Shown piece after piece: positions 9,169 to 17,410 of a stretch of 64,000 nucleotides of DNA. Position 1 is the first letter of the stretch. Every line of letters starts with the position of its first letter. Source of the stretch: Lutibacter flavus. Its GTDB lineage: Bacteria > Bacteroidota > Bacteroidia > Flavobacteriales > Flavobacteriaceae. Both the position numbers and the translations under genes were made by a program. Location: positions 186,001 to 250,000 of the forward strand of contig NZ_FZNX01000004.1 of assembly GCF_900188355.1 (NCBI RefSeq), read 5' to 3'. The notes under the pieces are model-generated. The model searched no databases, had not been told where the DNA came from, and worked only from the letters and a program-made list of their open reading frames with translations.

Positions 9169-10008
9169 ATGATTTATAATAGTATTATATCCGATTTAGA
9201 CAAAAAACTTGAAGTTTTAGAGATGGAAAATAATGATTCCCTCTATAAATCTGAAGTAGGAATAACCTATACTGAAATCAGCATTAAAAAATTGCAAAAA
9301 ATGGTCATTGATAAGGGGTTTAAAAACTTACAAGCAGAAATTTATTTTTTCAAGCACATAAAACCCCTAGTATTTAGTAAGTTAATTTACTATGTCAAAC
9401 TCATTCATATTGAGAGTAAGAGACCTCGAAGTCGTTCAAAATCTCAAATAAACTATCTCAATAATCATATTGATAAATTACAAATATATTTTAATGATAA
9501 TTTGGAGTTTTACCAATATTACCGCAGAGGAGCTACCTTTTTAGACGAACAATATTTTGTTAGAGGGAAAGCTGATTTAAGATTGCACCCCGATTCTTTT
9601 CATTTTTTTACAGATGAACAGTTTTCTACGAGTCAAGATAGTACAGTTGCAACTATAATGGCCTATGATATGCTTATTGTATATCTTCAGCAGGAAATAG
9701 AAAAATTAGAAAATAATACTGAAACCGTGATATCAAAATCAATGTATAAACAATCAAAACTATTCTGGACAGGGAGTAAAACAGACCTAATAGAGCTTAT
9801 CTATGCACTTCAATCTAGTGGAGTTGTTAATAGTGGCACTGCTGATATTAAAGAGTTAGCAGCTGTATGTGAGCAAATTTTTAATATTGAATTAGGTAAT
9901 TATTATCATACTTTTATTGAAATACGATCCCGTAAATGTAACAATACAAAGTTTTTAGATAAAATGAAAGAATCGTTGTTAAAACGCATCGCAGAATTAG
10001 ATGAATAA
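9169..10008 (+). CDS. rteC: RteC-domain protein, ICE regulator
   Basis: A 279-residue soluble protein that I recognise as RteC: the central block 'EFYQYYRRGATFLDEQYFVR' with 'LRLHPDSFHFFTDEQFSTSQD', and the C-terminal 'SKSMYKQSKLFWTGSKTDLIELIYALQSSGVVN'-type region (residues ~196-228). In Bacteroides CTnDOT, RteC activates excision genes as the last step of the tetracycline-inducible RteA-RteB-RteC cascade. No RteA/RteB pair is visible, so regulation here differs or the upstream partners are lost. It is the first gene of the element, preceded by two direct repeats. Confidence 0.85.
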   Translation: MIYNSIISDLDKKLEVLEMENNDSLYKSEVGITYTEISIKKLQKMVIDKGFKNLQAEIYFFKHIKPLVFSKLIYYVKLIHIESKRPRSRSKSQINYLNNHIDKLQIYFNDNLEFYQYYRRGATFLDEQYFVRGKADLRLHPDSFHFFTDEQFSTSQDSTVATIMAYDMLIVYLQQEIEKLENNTETVISKSMYKQSKLFWTGSKTDLIELIYALQSSGVVNSGTADIKELAAVCEQIFNIELGNYYHTFIEIRSRKCNNTKFLDKMKESLLKRIAELDE

Positions 10009-10119
10009 TAATCCATAGTTAAACCCAACTTGGGAAATTCAAAATGAAGACTTCTTTCATAAATCTTATATCTATTTGATAGATTGACACCAGAATTAGA
10101 ACTATAAATTAAACCAAAA

Positions 10120-10237
10120 TAATGTATTGATAATGAATTAAAAAAAGTTCCCACCTTGGGAGTGCCTATTGATGAAATGCTAATAAAACACTTCAACTTT
10201 GTAGAACGAAAGTCAAATCAATACAAAGTCGTTATTT
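10120..10237 (+). pseudogene. Possible 3' fragment of a lost ICE gene
   Basis: Between rteC and the HTH gene (279 bp without an intact gene) there is a short open frame ending at TAA 10235-10237. It reads like real protein ('VPTLGVPIDEMLIKHF', 'NFVERKSNQYKVVI') but has no start codon. It is probably the tail of a gene removed during decay of the element. I do not recognise the family. Confidence 0.3.
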
Positions 10238-10286
10238 AAAAAAGTTATAATATTATGGCGGCTTTGTTCTAAAAAATGTTTTACAA

Positions 10287-10565
10287 ATGGCAGCAACAAT
10301 CATTACAACCGAAGATCTTCGAGAATTCAAAATGGAATTACTCGACGATATCAAACAATTATTACAAACAAATAGCGGACAATCCATAAAAAAATGGCTT
10401 AAATCACCTGAGGTACGAGAACTACTTGGAATTTCACCAGGGACTTTACAAAACCTAAGAATTAATGGAACATTGCCTTACACCAAAATTGGAGGAGTGT
10501 TGTATTACGATTATCAGGAAATTTTAAAAGTGTTAGAAAATAATAGAATTCATAACAAATTTTAG
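10287..10565 (+). CDS. Helix-turn-helix DNA-binding protein, excisionase/HTH_17 type
   Basis: A 92-residue protein. After a helical N-terminus ('EDLREFKMELLDDIKQLL') residues ~40-85 form a MerR/excisionase-type winged HTH: 'WLKSPEVRELLGISPGTLQN' followed by 'LPYTKIGGVLYYDYQEI'. Such proteins are standard in Bacteroidota conjugative elements, where some act as recombination directionality factors (Xis) with RteC. It is followed within 7 nt by the next ICE gene, so the two are likely one transcript. Confidence 0.85.
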   Translation: MAATIITTEDLREFKMELLDDIKQLLQTNSGQSIKKWLKSPEVRELLGISPGTLQNLRINGTLPYTKIGGVLYYDYQEILKVLENNRIHNKF

Positions 10566-10572
10566 AACTATT

Positions 10573-11112
10573 TTGGAGCACATAAATTATATAAAGCATC
10601 TCAATGCGGTGTTTGTCCAATTTTCAAAAGATAGCAGATTGAATCCAACACATATCAGTTTGTATGTGGCGTTGTTTCAACTATGGAATCTAAATTTCTT
10701 TAAGGATGAGTTTTATATCAATCGTGAAGAAGTGATGACTTATTCCAAAATTGGCTCAAAATCTACCTATCATCGCTGTATCAAAGAACTCAGTTATTGG
10801 AAATACATTTTGTACATACCATCACACAATCCGTTCAAAGGGTCTAGTATCAAGATGTACGATTTTGGGACAAGTACTGGACAAGTAGTGGCCCAAAGCT
10901 GTGTTCAAAATGAGACAAGCAATGGACAAGCATTGGTATCTATAAACAAACATTTACAAACTATAGAAAACAATAAAAACATAAACAAACGCAATTTTTT
11001 TAAAAATTTAAATTCAAAAAATTCTAAAACAACTGAAAAACAAAAATCAACTGTCCCATATCAGGACAACCTAAAGACAAGTACCGATAAAAATTATAAT
11101 GAACCGTTATGA
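10573..11112 (+). CDS. ICE-conserved replication/regulatory protein, TTG start
   Basis: A 179-residue protein starting 'MEHINYIKHLNAVFVQFSKD', a sequence strongly conserved among Bacteroidota conjugative elements, with the recognisable 'RLNPTHISLYVALFQLWNLN' and 'KIGSKSTYHRCIKELSYWKY' blocks (winged-helix-like, similar to replication-initiator or transcription-factor domains). The C-terminal third is low-complexity (Asn/Lys/Ser-rich). The conserved N-terminus requires a TTG start at 10573, since no in-frame ATG precedes 'EHINY'. The 3' end overlaps the ATPase start by 4 nt (ATGA). Exact function is unknown. Confidence 0.75.
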   Translation: MEHINYIKHLNAVFVQFSKDSRLNPTHISLYVALFQLWNLNFFKDEFYINREEVMTYSKIGSKSTYHRCIKELSYWKYILYIPSHNPFKGSSIKMYDFGTSTGQVVAQSCVQNETSNGQALVSINKHLQTIENNKNINKRNFFKNLNSKNSKTTEKQKSTVPYQDNLKTSTDKNYNEPL

Positions 11113-11771
11113 ATTTAAAAACACCACATATTATCAACGAAGGAATTGAGCAATATCAATTGGGTGAACTCAAAGGAAATCATATCCATTACGATTTTGA
11201 AAAGATATTAATTTACTTGGATGTTAAAGGAAAGCTGTTGTTTGGAGAAAAGTTTAAAATTCACAAAGAGGATCGAGAAATCCTGTACAAGCTTTGCAAT
11301 TATCAAATTCGAGATTGGCAGAATTGCAAGAAGCTAAATATTGATATCAATAAAGGAATTCTACTATCTGGACCAGTAGGTTGCGGAAAAACAAGCTTAA
11401 TGAAACTCATTCGACATATCACACCACAGTATCCATCATTTGAATTGATTCCAACACGCAATGTTACTTTTGCTTTTAATCACATTGGCTACAAAATAAT
11501 TGAGCAATATGGTGACAATCGATTTTACTGTTTTGATGATTTAGGAATAGAACCTATTGGACGTTTTTTTGGAAAAGATTGTAATGTAATGGGGGAGGTG
11601 TTACTTTCTCGTCACGATTTGTATTTAAAATATAGATTTAAAACACATTGTACCACGAACTTGAATGCGCAAGAATTAGAAGAGCATTATGGGAATCGAG
11701 TGCGTTCTAGAATGCGACAGTTGTTTAATTTGATTGCGTTTGATAAAAAATGTTTGGATAAACGCAGATAA
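11109..11771 (+). CDS. DnaC/IstB-like P-loop ATPase of the ICE
   Basis: A 220-residue ATPase with Walker A 'GPVGCGKT' at residues 88-95 and a Walker B-like 'FYCFDDLGIE', followed by a sensor-like 'HCTTNLNAQELEEHYGNRVRSRM' region (residues ~183-206) typical of AAA+ helicase loaders (DnaC, IstB). Its counterpart is conserved next to the 'MEHINY' protein in Bacteroidota conjugative elements, which suggests a role in replication of the excised circle. It is translationally coupled to the preceding gene. A promoter and the cargo operon follow 36 bp downstream. Confidence 0.8.
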   Translation: MNLKTPHIINEGIEQYQLGELKGNHIHYDFEKILIYLDVKGKLLFGEKFKIHKEDREILYKLCNYQIRDWQNCKKLNIDINKGILLSGPVGCGKTSLMKLIRHITPQYPSFELIPTRNVTFAFNHIGYKIIEQYGDNRFYCFDDLGIEPIGRFFGKDCNVMGEVLLSRHDLYLKYRFKTHCTTNLNAQELEEHYGNRVRSRMRQLFNLIAFDKKCLDKRR

Positions 11772-11806
11772 TTGAAATATTTTTAAAAAATATGCAAAAA
11801 CTTAAA

Positions 11807-11814
11807 TATATTTG
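11807..11814 (+). promoter_or_regulatory. TAnnTTTG -7 box of the cargo operon
   Basis: TATATTTG lies 17 nt before the ATG at 11832 and fits the Bacteroidota -7 consensus. An A/T-rich TTTT at 11780-11784 is a weak -33 candidate. It would drive the five-gene cargo operon separately from the ICE genes. Confidence 0.5.
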
Positions 11815-11831
11815 TGTTTTAGGTGAATATT

Positions 11832-12035
11832 ATGTCCAAATTGAATAAATTTAATCGTATAAAGCTTGTCCTTGTTGAAAATCAAAAATCGAATAAGTGG
11901 TTAGCTGAAAAAATGAGTATGAGTGAAACTACAGTTTCTAATTGGTGTACTAATCATCGGCAGCCATCCTTACCCACTCTCTTTAGAATTGCGAGTATTT
12001 TAGATATAAATCCAAAAAATTTAATTAACGCATAG
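11832..12035 (+). CDS. Small Xre-type HTH regulator of the cargo operon
   Basis: A 67-residue Cro/C1-type HTH protein: 'LVLVENQKSNKWLAEKMSMS' and 'ETTVSNWCTNHRQPSLPTLF' form helices 1-4, ending 'RIASILDINPKNLINA'. I chose the ATG at 11832. A GTG at 11823 is in frame, but it is only 8 nt past the -7 box. The TAG stop shares one base with the GTG start of the next gene (TAGTG), so they are coupled. It is the likely autoregulator of the operon, comparable to the C proteins of restriction-modification systems. Confidence 0.85.
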   Translation: MSKLNKFNRIKLVLVENQKSNKWLAEKMSMSETTVSNWCTNHRQPSLPTLFRIASILDINPKNLINA

Positions 12036-14383
12036 TGAGTAAAACTAAGGAAATACAAGAAAAACTGCTTTTAGCTATTCAAAGCAACCCTCCTAATTTA
12101 GATGATGTTTTATTTTTATCTAGGGAACTGGCAAAACAAGACCCAAATAATCAGAGATTCTATATTGATGCTAAAACTTTAATTCATCTTGGAAGAGATA
12201 GTATAAAAGATCATTCTACCGCATTATTAGAGTTAGTGAAAAATAGTTATGATGCTGATGCTACTAAAGTTGATGTCGAAATTTTTTCTGAAACAAAGGA
12301 TCTTATAAGGGTTTCTGATAATGGTTTCGGTATGACAGAAGAAGAGTTGAAAAATAGCTGGTTAAGAATAGGATATTCTGGTAAACGAGTTTCAACAAAA
12401 AGTGAGTTAGGAAGAAGAAAAACTGGAGAAAAAGGCATTGGTCGAATATCAACAGACAGATTAGGCTCAACACTAGAACTTAGAACTAAATCAAAAAAAG
12501 ATAAGCTTATTGGGCTGAAATTAAATTGGGATGATTTTGATGTTGAAGGAAAGTCTTTATCTGATATTCGTGTTGAAATATTTGAACCTGAATCAATAAA
12601 ACTTCCAATAAAGGATGGTAAACCTTCATCAGTTGGTACTGAAATTATTATTACAGGGCAAAGACAACCTTGGTCAAAAATAAATATAGAGAATTTACAT
12701 CAAGAACTTTCAGCACTAACGCCTCCTTATGAGGGTGTTGAAGATTTCAAAATATCATTAGTAAATGATGTTTACCCTTTGCCATCAGAAGAAATAGACT
12801 CCAATTATTTAGATGCCGCAGAAATTAAAATTGAAGCATATTATCCTGGTGAAGGGACAGAATTAATTTACACATATTGGGATAAATACAATAGCAAAGA
12901 AACTATTGAAAAAATAGAATGGTCAAATTTATTAGCTAGAACAGGTATTAATAAATCAATATTAAATAACAACAAAATAAGGTCAGGCTCAATGACAATT
13001 AAGCTCTATTTCTTTTTAAGAGAAAGTGCATCTGTCAAAGACTTTGATTTTAATTTAACTAAGTTAAGAGAGTTTTTAGACAATAATGCGGGTATCAAAA
13101 TTTACCGTGACAGAATTGTTGTAAAACCTTATGGTTTTCCAAGTTCTCAATTTGGTTATGATTGGTTAGGTTTAGCAGACAGAAAAGCAAAAGACCCTGC
13201 GGGTATTAGTAGGTCAGCTAATTATAGTGTAACGCCAAATCAATTAGTAGGAGCAGTTTTTATTGCCAGAGATTCAAATATTGAACTATCAGATAGCGCA
13301 GCACGGGAGGGGCTCGTAGAATCAGAAGCTTTTTACGATTTGAAAAGTTTGGTGATGGGCACTATAAATATGCTAGAGTCATATAGAACGAGATTAATTC
13401 CCAAAATAAATGAAGCAAAAAGAAAAACTAGAAGTAAAGAATCTACAACTCAAAGAATTATAAAAGCTTTAAATAGTATTGAAAAGGATTTATATACGAT
13501 TAACTTAGAAATTCAAAGTAATTCAAAAATTGAGAATCATCTGAAAGAAAGAGTCCAAAAAAATGTAAATGAATTAAGTGGTACAACTAATAAAGTTGAA
13601 AAAACAATAACTGAACTTCTTAATTGGAATAGAACTTTAAGTGGTTTAGCTACAATTGGAATTTCTTCGGCAGTTTTTGGTCACGAGACAGAAGGTTCAA
13701 TTACTCAACTCAAAGGCTCTGTTATGGCTGCAAAACTTGCTTTATCGAGAAGAGAACCAAGCATAAATGGCGCCTTGATAGAAATTGAGAAAGCTGTAAA
13801 ATCTTCAAAGAGAGTTGCAGCTTGGGGAGCATATGCTCTAACTCGTGTTCAAAGAGAAAAGCGAAGTAAAAAAAATGTAAATGTTGCTAAAATTGTAAAA
13901 TCTGTTATTAATGAACTTAAACCGGCATATATTGCAGCTTCAATTTATATTGATGATGGTGAGTTAAACGACATATATACATACACATTTCAAATGGATG
14001 TAGAAACGGTTTTAATCAACCTTTTAACAAATGCATATACAGCAGCTACTTTAAAATCGGGAAAAAGAAAAATAATTATCAGGTTAATAGAAGAGGACCT
14101 AATAGAACCTAAAAAACTCCCAGTTATTGGATTTTCATTAGTGGTTTCTGATTCTGGCCCAGGTATTTCAAAAGAATTCGAACATCGAGTATTTGAACCA
14201 CTCTTTTCAACAAAAGTATACCCAACTCAAGGTAGTAAGAGTATTGGTACTGGTTTAGGCTTGACAGTAGTTAATTCAATAGTAAATGATCTTAATGGGA
14301 AAATTTCATTTGATCGTGACCCAGATTTAAAAGGTGCTAGATTTAAAATTTGGATTCCTAAAGAAAGAAAACAAAGAAATTAA
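12035..14383 (+). CDS. Dual-GHKL ATPase with histidine-kinase module (cargo operon signalling protein)
   Basis: A 782-residue soluble protein with two ATPase modules. The N-terminal Hsp90/MutL/MORC-like GHKL domain has motif I 'ELVKNSYDAD' (Glu66, Asn70, Asp73), motif II 'DNGFGM' (95-100) and motif III 'TGEKGIGR' (130-137). A middle region follows. Then comes a helical DHp-like segment with the H-box-like 'FGHETEGSITQLKG' (candidate phospho-acceptor His550) and a C-terminal histidine-kinase HATPase: N-box 'NLLTNA' (662-667), G1 'DSGPG' (706-710), F-box 'VFEPLFSTK', G2 'GTGLGL' (738-743). It starts at GTG 12035. There is no membrane segment. GHKL ATPases near restriction-modification genes are known (MutL/MORC-like), but the fused kinase plus receiver partner is striking. 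Confidence 0.88.
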   Translation: MSKTKEIQEKLLLAIQSNPPNLDDVLFLSRELAKQDPNNQRFYIDAKTLIHLGRDSIKDHSTALLELVKNSYDADATKVDVEIFSETKDLIRVSDNGFGMTEEELKNSWLRIGYSGKRVSTKSELGRRKTGEKGIGRISTDRLGSTLELRTKSKKDKLIGLKLNWDDFDVEGKSLSDIRVEIFEPESIKLPIKDGKPSSVGTEIIITGQRQPWSKINIENLHQELSALTPPYEGVEDFKISLVNDVYPLPSEEIDSNYLDAAEIKIEAYYPGEGTELIYTYWDKYNSKETIEKIEWSNLLARTGINKSILNNNKIRSGSMTIKLYFFLRESASVKDFDFNLTKLREFLDNNAGIKIYRDRIVVKPYGFPSSQFGYDWLGLADRKAKDPAGISRSANYSVTPNQLVGAVFIARDSNIELSDSAAREGLVESEAFYDLKSLVMGTINMLESYRTRLIPKINEAKRKTRSKESTTQRIIKALNSIEKDLYTINLEIQSNSKIENHLKERVQKNVNELSGTTNKVEKTITELLNWNRTLSGLATIGISSAVFGHETEGSITQLKGSVMAAKLALSRREPSINGALIEIEKAVKSSKRVAAWGAYALTRVQREKRSKKNVNVAKIVKSVINELKPAYIAASIYIDDGELNDIYTYTFQMDVETVLINLLTNAYTAATLKSGKRKIIIRLIEEDLIEPKKLPVIGFSLVVSDSGPGISKEFEHRVFEPLFSTKVYPTQGSKSIGTGLGLTVVNSIVNDLNGKISFDRDPDLKGARFKIWIPKERKQRN

Positions 14384-14385
14384 TT

Positions 14386-15045
14386 ATGAGTAAAATTGGT
14401 ATTATTGATGATAACAAGGCTCAAAGAGAAACATTAAAATCTTTAATAGAGTCTCATCTAGACAACTTTGAGTCAAGTATTGAGGTTGTTGATGTATTTC
14501 CTTTTGCAGATGATTCAATATCTCTCTATAAAGAGTGGATAGAGCAAAACGAAATAATTTGTTTAATTTTTGATGAACAAATGCATAACGACTCAGAAGA
14601 AGGTAAAGGCCCTGTTGGCTATCGTGGGAATCAACTAGTTTTAGAAATAAGAAAATATTTTATGGACATTCCAATCTATGTAATTACTTCACATAAGAAC
14701 GATGACGATTTACAGAAGAAATTTAGTGAATTTGAAGATATCATTGGGAGAGAAGAATTTATTGTGGATGGAGAAAAGTATGTAAAACGTTTTATTCGTG
14801 CAAGCCAAAGTTTTTTAAATGAAAATATTGAAGAACTTTCTGAATTAAAACAACTTTCAGAAATAGTAGCATCAGGAAAAAATGATGAAAATGACTTAAA
14901 TCGTTTAAAAGCATTACAGCTTAAATTAAATGTTCAACTTGATAGTGGTTTAGGAGAAAGGAAAGATTGGCTAGACGAATATGAAAATAAAATTCAATTT
15001 TTAGAAGATTTACAAAAAAAAATTGAAAATAAAATTAAAGAATAG
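14386..15045 (+). CDS. Receiver-domain protein with C-terminal coiled coil (response-regulator-like)
   Basis: A 219-residue protein. Residues 1-~130 form a CheY-like receiver: acidic pair Asp8-Asp9 in 'IGIIDDN', phospho-acceptor Asp63 in 'CLIFDEQM', and a switch Thr101 in 'IYVITSH'. An extended loop follows Asp63. Residues ~145-219 are a charged helical or coiled-coil region ('ELKQLSEIVASG', 'FLEDLQKKIENKIKE') with no DNA-binding domain. It therefore probably acts through protein contacts rather than transcription. It begins 2 nt after the kinase-like gene and overlaps the HNH gene by 1 nt. The obvious role is to receive a phosphate from the upstream protein's His550 and control the nuclease or methyltransferase. 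Confidence 0.82.
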   Translation: MSKIGIIDDNKAQRETLKSLIESHLDNFESSIEVVDVFPFADDSISLYKEWIEQNEIICLIFDEQMHNDSEEGKGPVGYRGNQLVLEIRKYFMDIPIYVITSHKNDDDLQKKFSEFEDIIGREEFIVDGEKYVKRFIRASQSFLNENIEELSELKQLSEIVASGKNDENDLNRLKALQLKLNVQLDSGLGERKDWLDEYENKIQFLEDLQKKIENKIKE

Positions 15046-15671
15046 TGAATTGGAAGTTAATAAAAAAAGATATAGTAAATCAACCAGATAAAGGAACATA
15101 TCCAGATTGGAAAGAACAAATAGCAGAAGAATGTTATTATCAGTGTATTTACTGTTCTATTAATGAAGCTCAATTTGGAGGGATTGATCATTATCATATA
15201 GAGCATTATAAACCTAAATCAATTAGGAGGTTTAAAGCTTTGGAGAATGATATTCGTAATTTATTCTATAGTTGCCCTATCTGTAACCGATTCAAAAGTA
15301 ATGATTGGCCTAATAATGCAGATGATTTAGAAGTTATTTGTTATCCAGATCCTTCTACATATGATTATTCAGAGTTATTTGATATAAAATCAGATGATTA
15401 TAAAGTTTATGGGAAATATGCAAGTACTAGGTATATGACTGAAAGGCTCTATTTAAATAGACCTCAATTATTATATGAAAGACGTGAATCTTTTCTAAAA
15501 AAAAGAGAGGAAGAAGTAACTAAATCTATTGAATTGCTTCAGGAAAAAATTAATAATCCAGAAGATTTCGAAATTTTAAAGGAAACATTAGCAAGTTTGA
15601 TCGCATTAAATAAAACAATTCAAAAACGCAATAAAATACGACCATATAAATTGGCTGAAATCAGAAAATGA
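15045..15671 (+). CDS. HNH endonuclease (retron/Septu 'IEHxxPKS' type)
   Basis: A 208-residue protein with a zinc-supported beta-beta-alpha-Me nuclease core: Cys34/Cys37 ('CIYC'), the catalytic strand 'IDHYHIEHYKPKS' (His49, His54), then 'RNLFYSCPICNRFKSNDWP' with Cys77/Cys80 and Asn81. The 'IEHxxPKS...SCPxCN' pattern is that of HNH proteins in retron defence and PtuB-like families (TIGR02646 group). The C-terminal third is helical. It starts at GTG 15045, sharing a base with the previous TAG, and overlaps the methyltransferase ATG by 4 nt. It is the likely DNA-cutting effector of the operon. Confidence 0.85.
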   Translation: MNWKLIKKDIVNQPDKGTYPDWKEQIAEECYYQCIYCSINEAQFGGIDHYHIEHYKPKSIRRFKALENDIRNLFYSCPICNRFKSNDWPNNADDLEVICYPDPSTYDYSELFDIKSDDYKVYGKYASTRYMTERLYLNRPQLLYERRESFLKKREEEVTKSIELLQEKINNPEDFEILKETLASLIALNKTIQKRNKIRPYKLAEIRK

Positions 15672-17263
15672 ATAAGAAAAGTATAGGATCATATTACACT
15701 CCTCTTAATTTAGCAAAATTTATTGCTGAATACTGTTTATCTCAAATAGATAAGCCTAATATTTCTGTGCTTGAACCGAGTGTTGGTGATGGTAATTTTG
15801 TTCAAGCTATTAACGAAATTGAAAGATTAGATAATTTTAATAAAATCAGTTTGACTATTGTAGAAAGAGAAAAAGCAGAATTAAATAAAGCTGTAAAAAA
15901 GAACAATAATAAATCAATAAAAATAACCGCTTTAAACAAGGATTATCTTGATTTTCATTTTTTAAGCAAAAAGAAATTTTCGGCTATCCTTGGTAATCCA
16001 CCTTATGTAAAAAGTAATTATCTTACATCTGAGCAAAAAAAAATAGCTAAAGAAATTCATTTAGAGCAAAACCTTGCAGATAGGAAAATAAATAATATTT
16101 GGACTTCATTCTTAGTAAGTGGTATTTCTAAATTACAAAAAGATGGTCTTTTAGCTTTTGTTCTTCCATTAGAATTGTTACAAGTAAAGTTTACAGAAGA
16201 GATTAGAGATTTACTTAAAAATTCTTTTAAGCGCATTGAAATTTTTATGTTTGATGAACTTCAGTTTTTAGAATGTAAGGGTCAAAATACAGTATTATTA
16301 ATAGGATATAAAGAGCATGAAGTACCGGGTACATTTTATACTACTATAAAGTCTATAGAGGAACTTCAAAAAAGGAAATTCAGATTATATAGTAATAAGA
16401 GTGTGTCAGAATCAAACAAGAAATGGACACATCATTTTATAACCCCAGAAGAACATTCATTTCTTGAAAATATAAAGAAAGAATTAAGACTTGTTTCTGA
16501 TTATGTGGATAATAAAGCAGGAATTGTAACGGCTGCAAATAATTTTTTTATTGTTGATAAAGAAACTTTAGACAAATATGACTTAAAAGAGTACGCAAAA
16601 CCAATTGTTCAAAAAGGTGTTTTTGTAAATGGTTCTGTTACTTTTAGCAAGTATGATTATTTAAAATTAATAAAGGATAACAAACCGTCTTACTTATTAG
16701 ATTTTAATGTTTTAGATATTGATAATATTCCTTCAAATGTTAATGAATATATCCTTTTTGGGGAAGCAGAAAAGCTACAAAACAGGTTTAAATGTAAACA
16801 GCGTAATAACTGGTATCAAGTTCCTAATATTTCTAAACAATCTCAAGCTTTTTTCTTTAAACGAGCTCACGAATATCCTAAATTATTAAAAAATGAAGCT
16901 AATGTTTTTGTAACAGATAGTGCATATAAGATAGAGATAAAAGATAATTATAATTTAAATGATTTTATTTTCTCATTTTACAATTCATTAACGCTAACTT
17001 TTGCAGAATTGGAGGGTAGATATTATGGAGGTGGTGTATTAGAATTAACTCCTAATGAGTTTAGAGTTTTACCCATGCCAATGTCATCTCATAATAACTT
17101 TAATGCTTATAAAATAGACTTTAAGAGCAAACAAGATATTGAAGAAATTTTATTAAAATACAATCATCAAATTTTAAATAATTCATTAAACCTTAGCTCT
17201 GAAGAAATAAATAGGATTGAATTGATTAGAAAGAAATTGGTTAATAAAAGACATCGAAAATAA
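15668..17263 (+). CDS. N6-adenine DNA methyltransferase, Eco57I/TaqI-like
   Basis: A 531-residue protein with the gamma-class order of amino-methyltransferase motifs: motif X-like 'GSYYTPLNLAKFI' (7-19), SAM-binding motif I 'VLEPSVGDGNF' (34-44, the DPACGSGxF equivalent with Glu36), catalytic motif IV 'NPPY' (110-113), and a long C-terminal part (~250-531) resembling a TaqI-type specificity domain ('GRYYGGGVLELTPNEFRVLP'). There is no fused nuclease domain. Cutting would come from the HNH protein encoded upstream with ATGA coupling. It is the last gene of the cargo operon. A ~150-bp gap follows, without a clear terminator. Confidence 0.88.
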   Translation: MNKKSIGSYYTPLNLAKFIAEYCLSQIDKPNISVLEPSVGDGNFVQAINEIERLDNFNKISLTIVEREKAELNKAVKKNNNKSIKITALNKDYLDFHFLSKKKFSAILGNPPYVKSNYLTSEQKKIAKEIHLEQNLADRKINNIWTSFLVSGISKLQKDGLLAFVLPLELLQVKFTEEIRDLLKNSFKRIEIFMFDELQFLECKGQNTVLLIGYKEHEVPGTFYTTIKSIEELQKRKFRLYSNKSVSESNKKWTHHFITPEEHSFLENIKKELRLVSDYVDNKAGIVTAANNFFIVDKETLDKYDLKEYAKPIVQKGVFVNGSVTFSKYDYLKLIKDNKPSYLLDFNVLDIDNIPSNVNEYILFGEAEKLQNRFKCKQRNNWYQVPNISKQSQAFFFKRAHEYPKLLKNEANVFVTDSAYKIEIKDNYNLNDFIFSFYNSLTLTFAELEGRYYGGGVLELTPNEFRVLPMPMSSHNNFNAYKIDFKSKQDIEEILLKYNHQILNNSLNLSSEEINRIELIRKKLVNKRHRK

Positions 17264-17410
17264 TTTAAGCTTATTGCGACCTTCAGTATTGCGGTTGCAT
17301 AGTGCTTTTATTCTAAATCTTTTTATTTTATCATTGATTTAAATTCAAGCAGTAGTCGAAGTAGTAGCTGTTTCAATATTTTTACAATCTCAAAAAAAAA
17401 TCTTTCATAA

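Noticed and set aside
17264..17410. Possible remnant in the gap between the methyltransferase and the amidase
   Set aside because: No open frame or repeat that I could support; only AT-rich sequence with short ATTGCG-like words.
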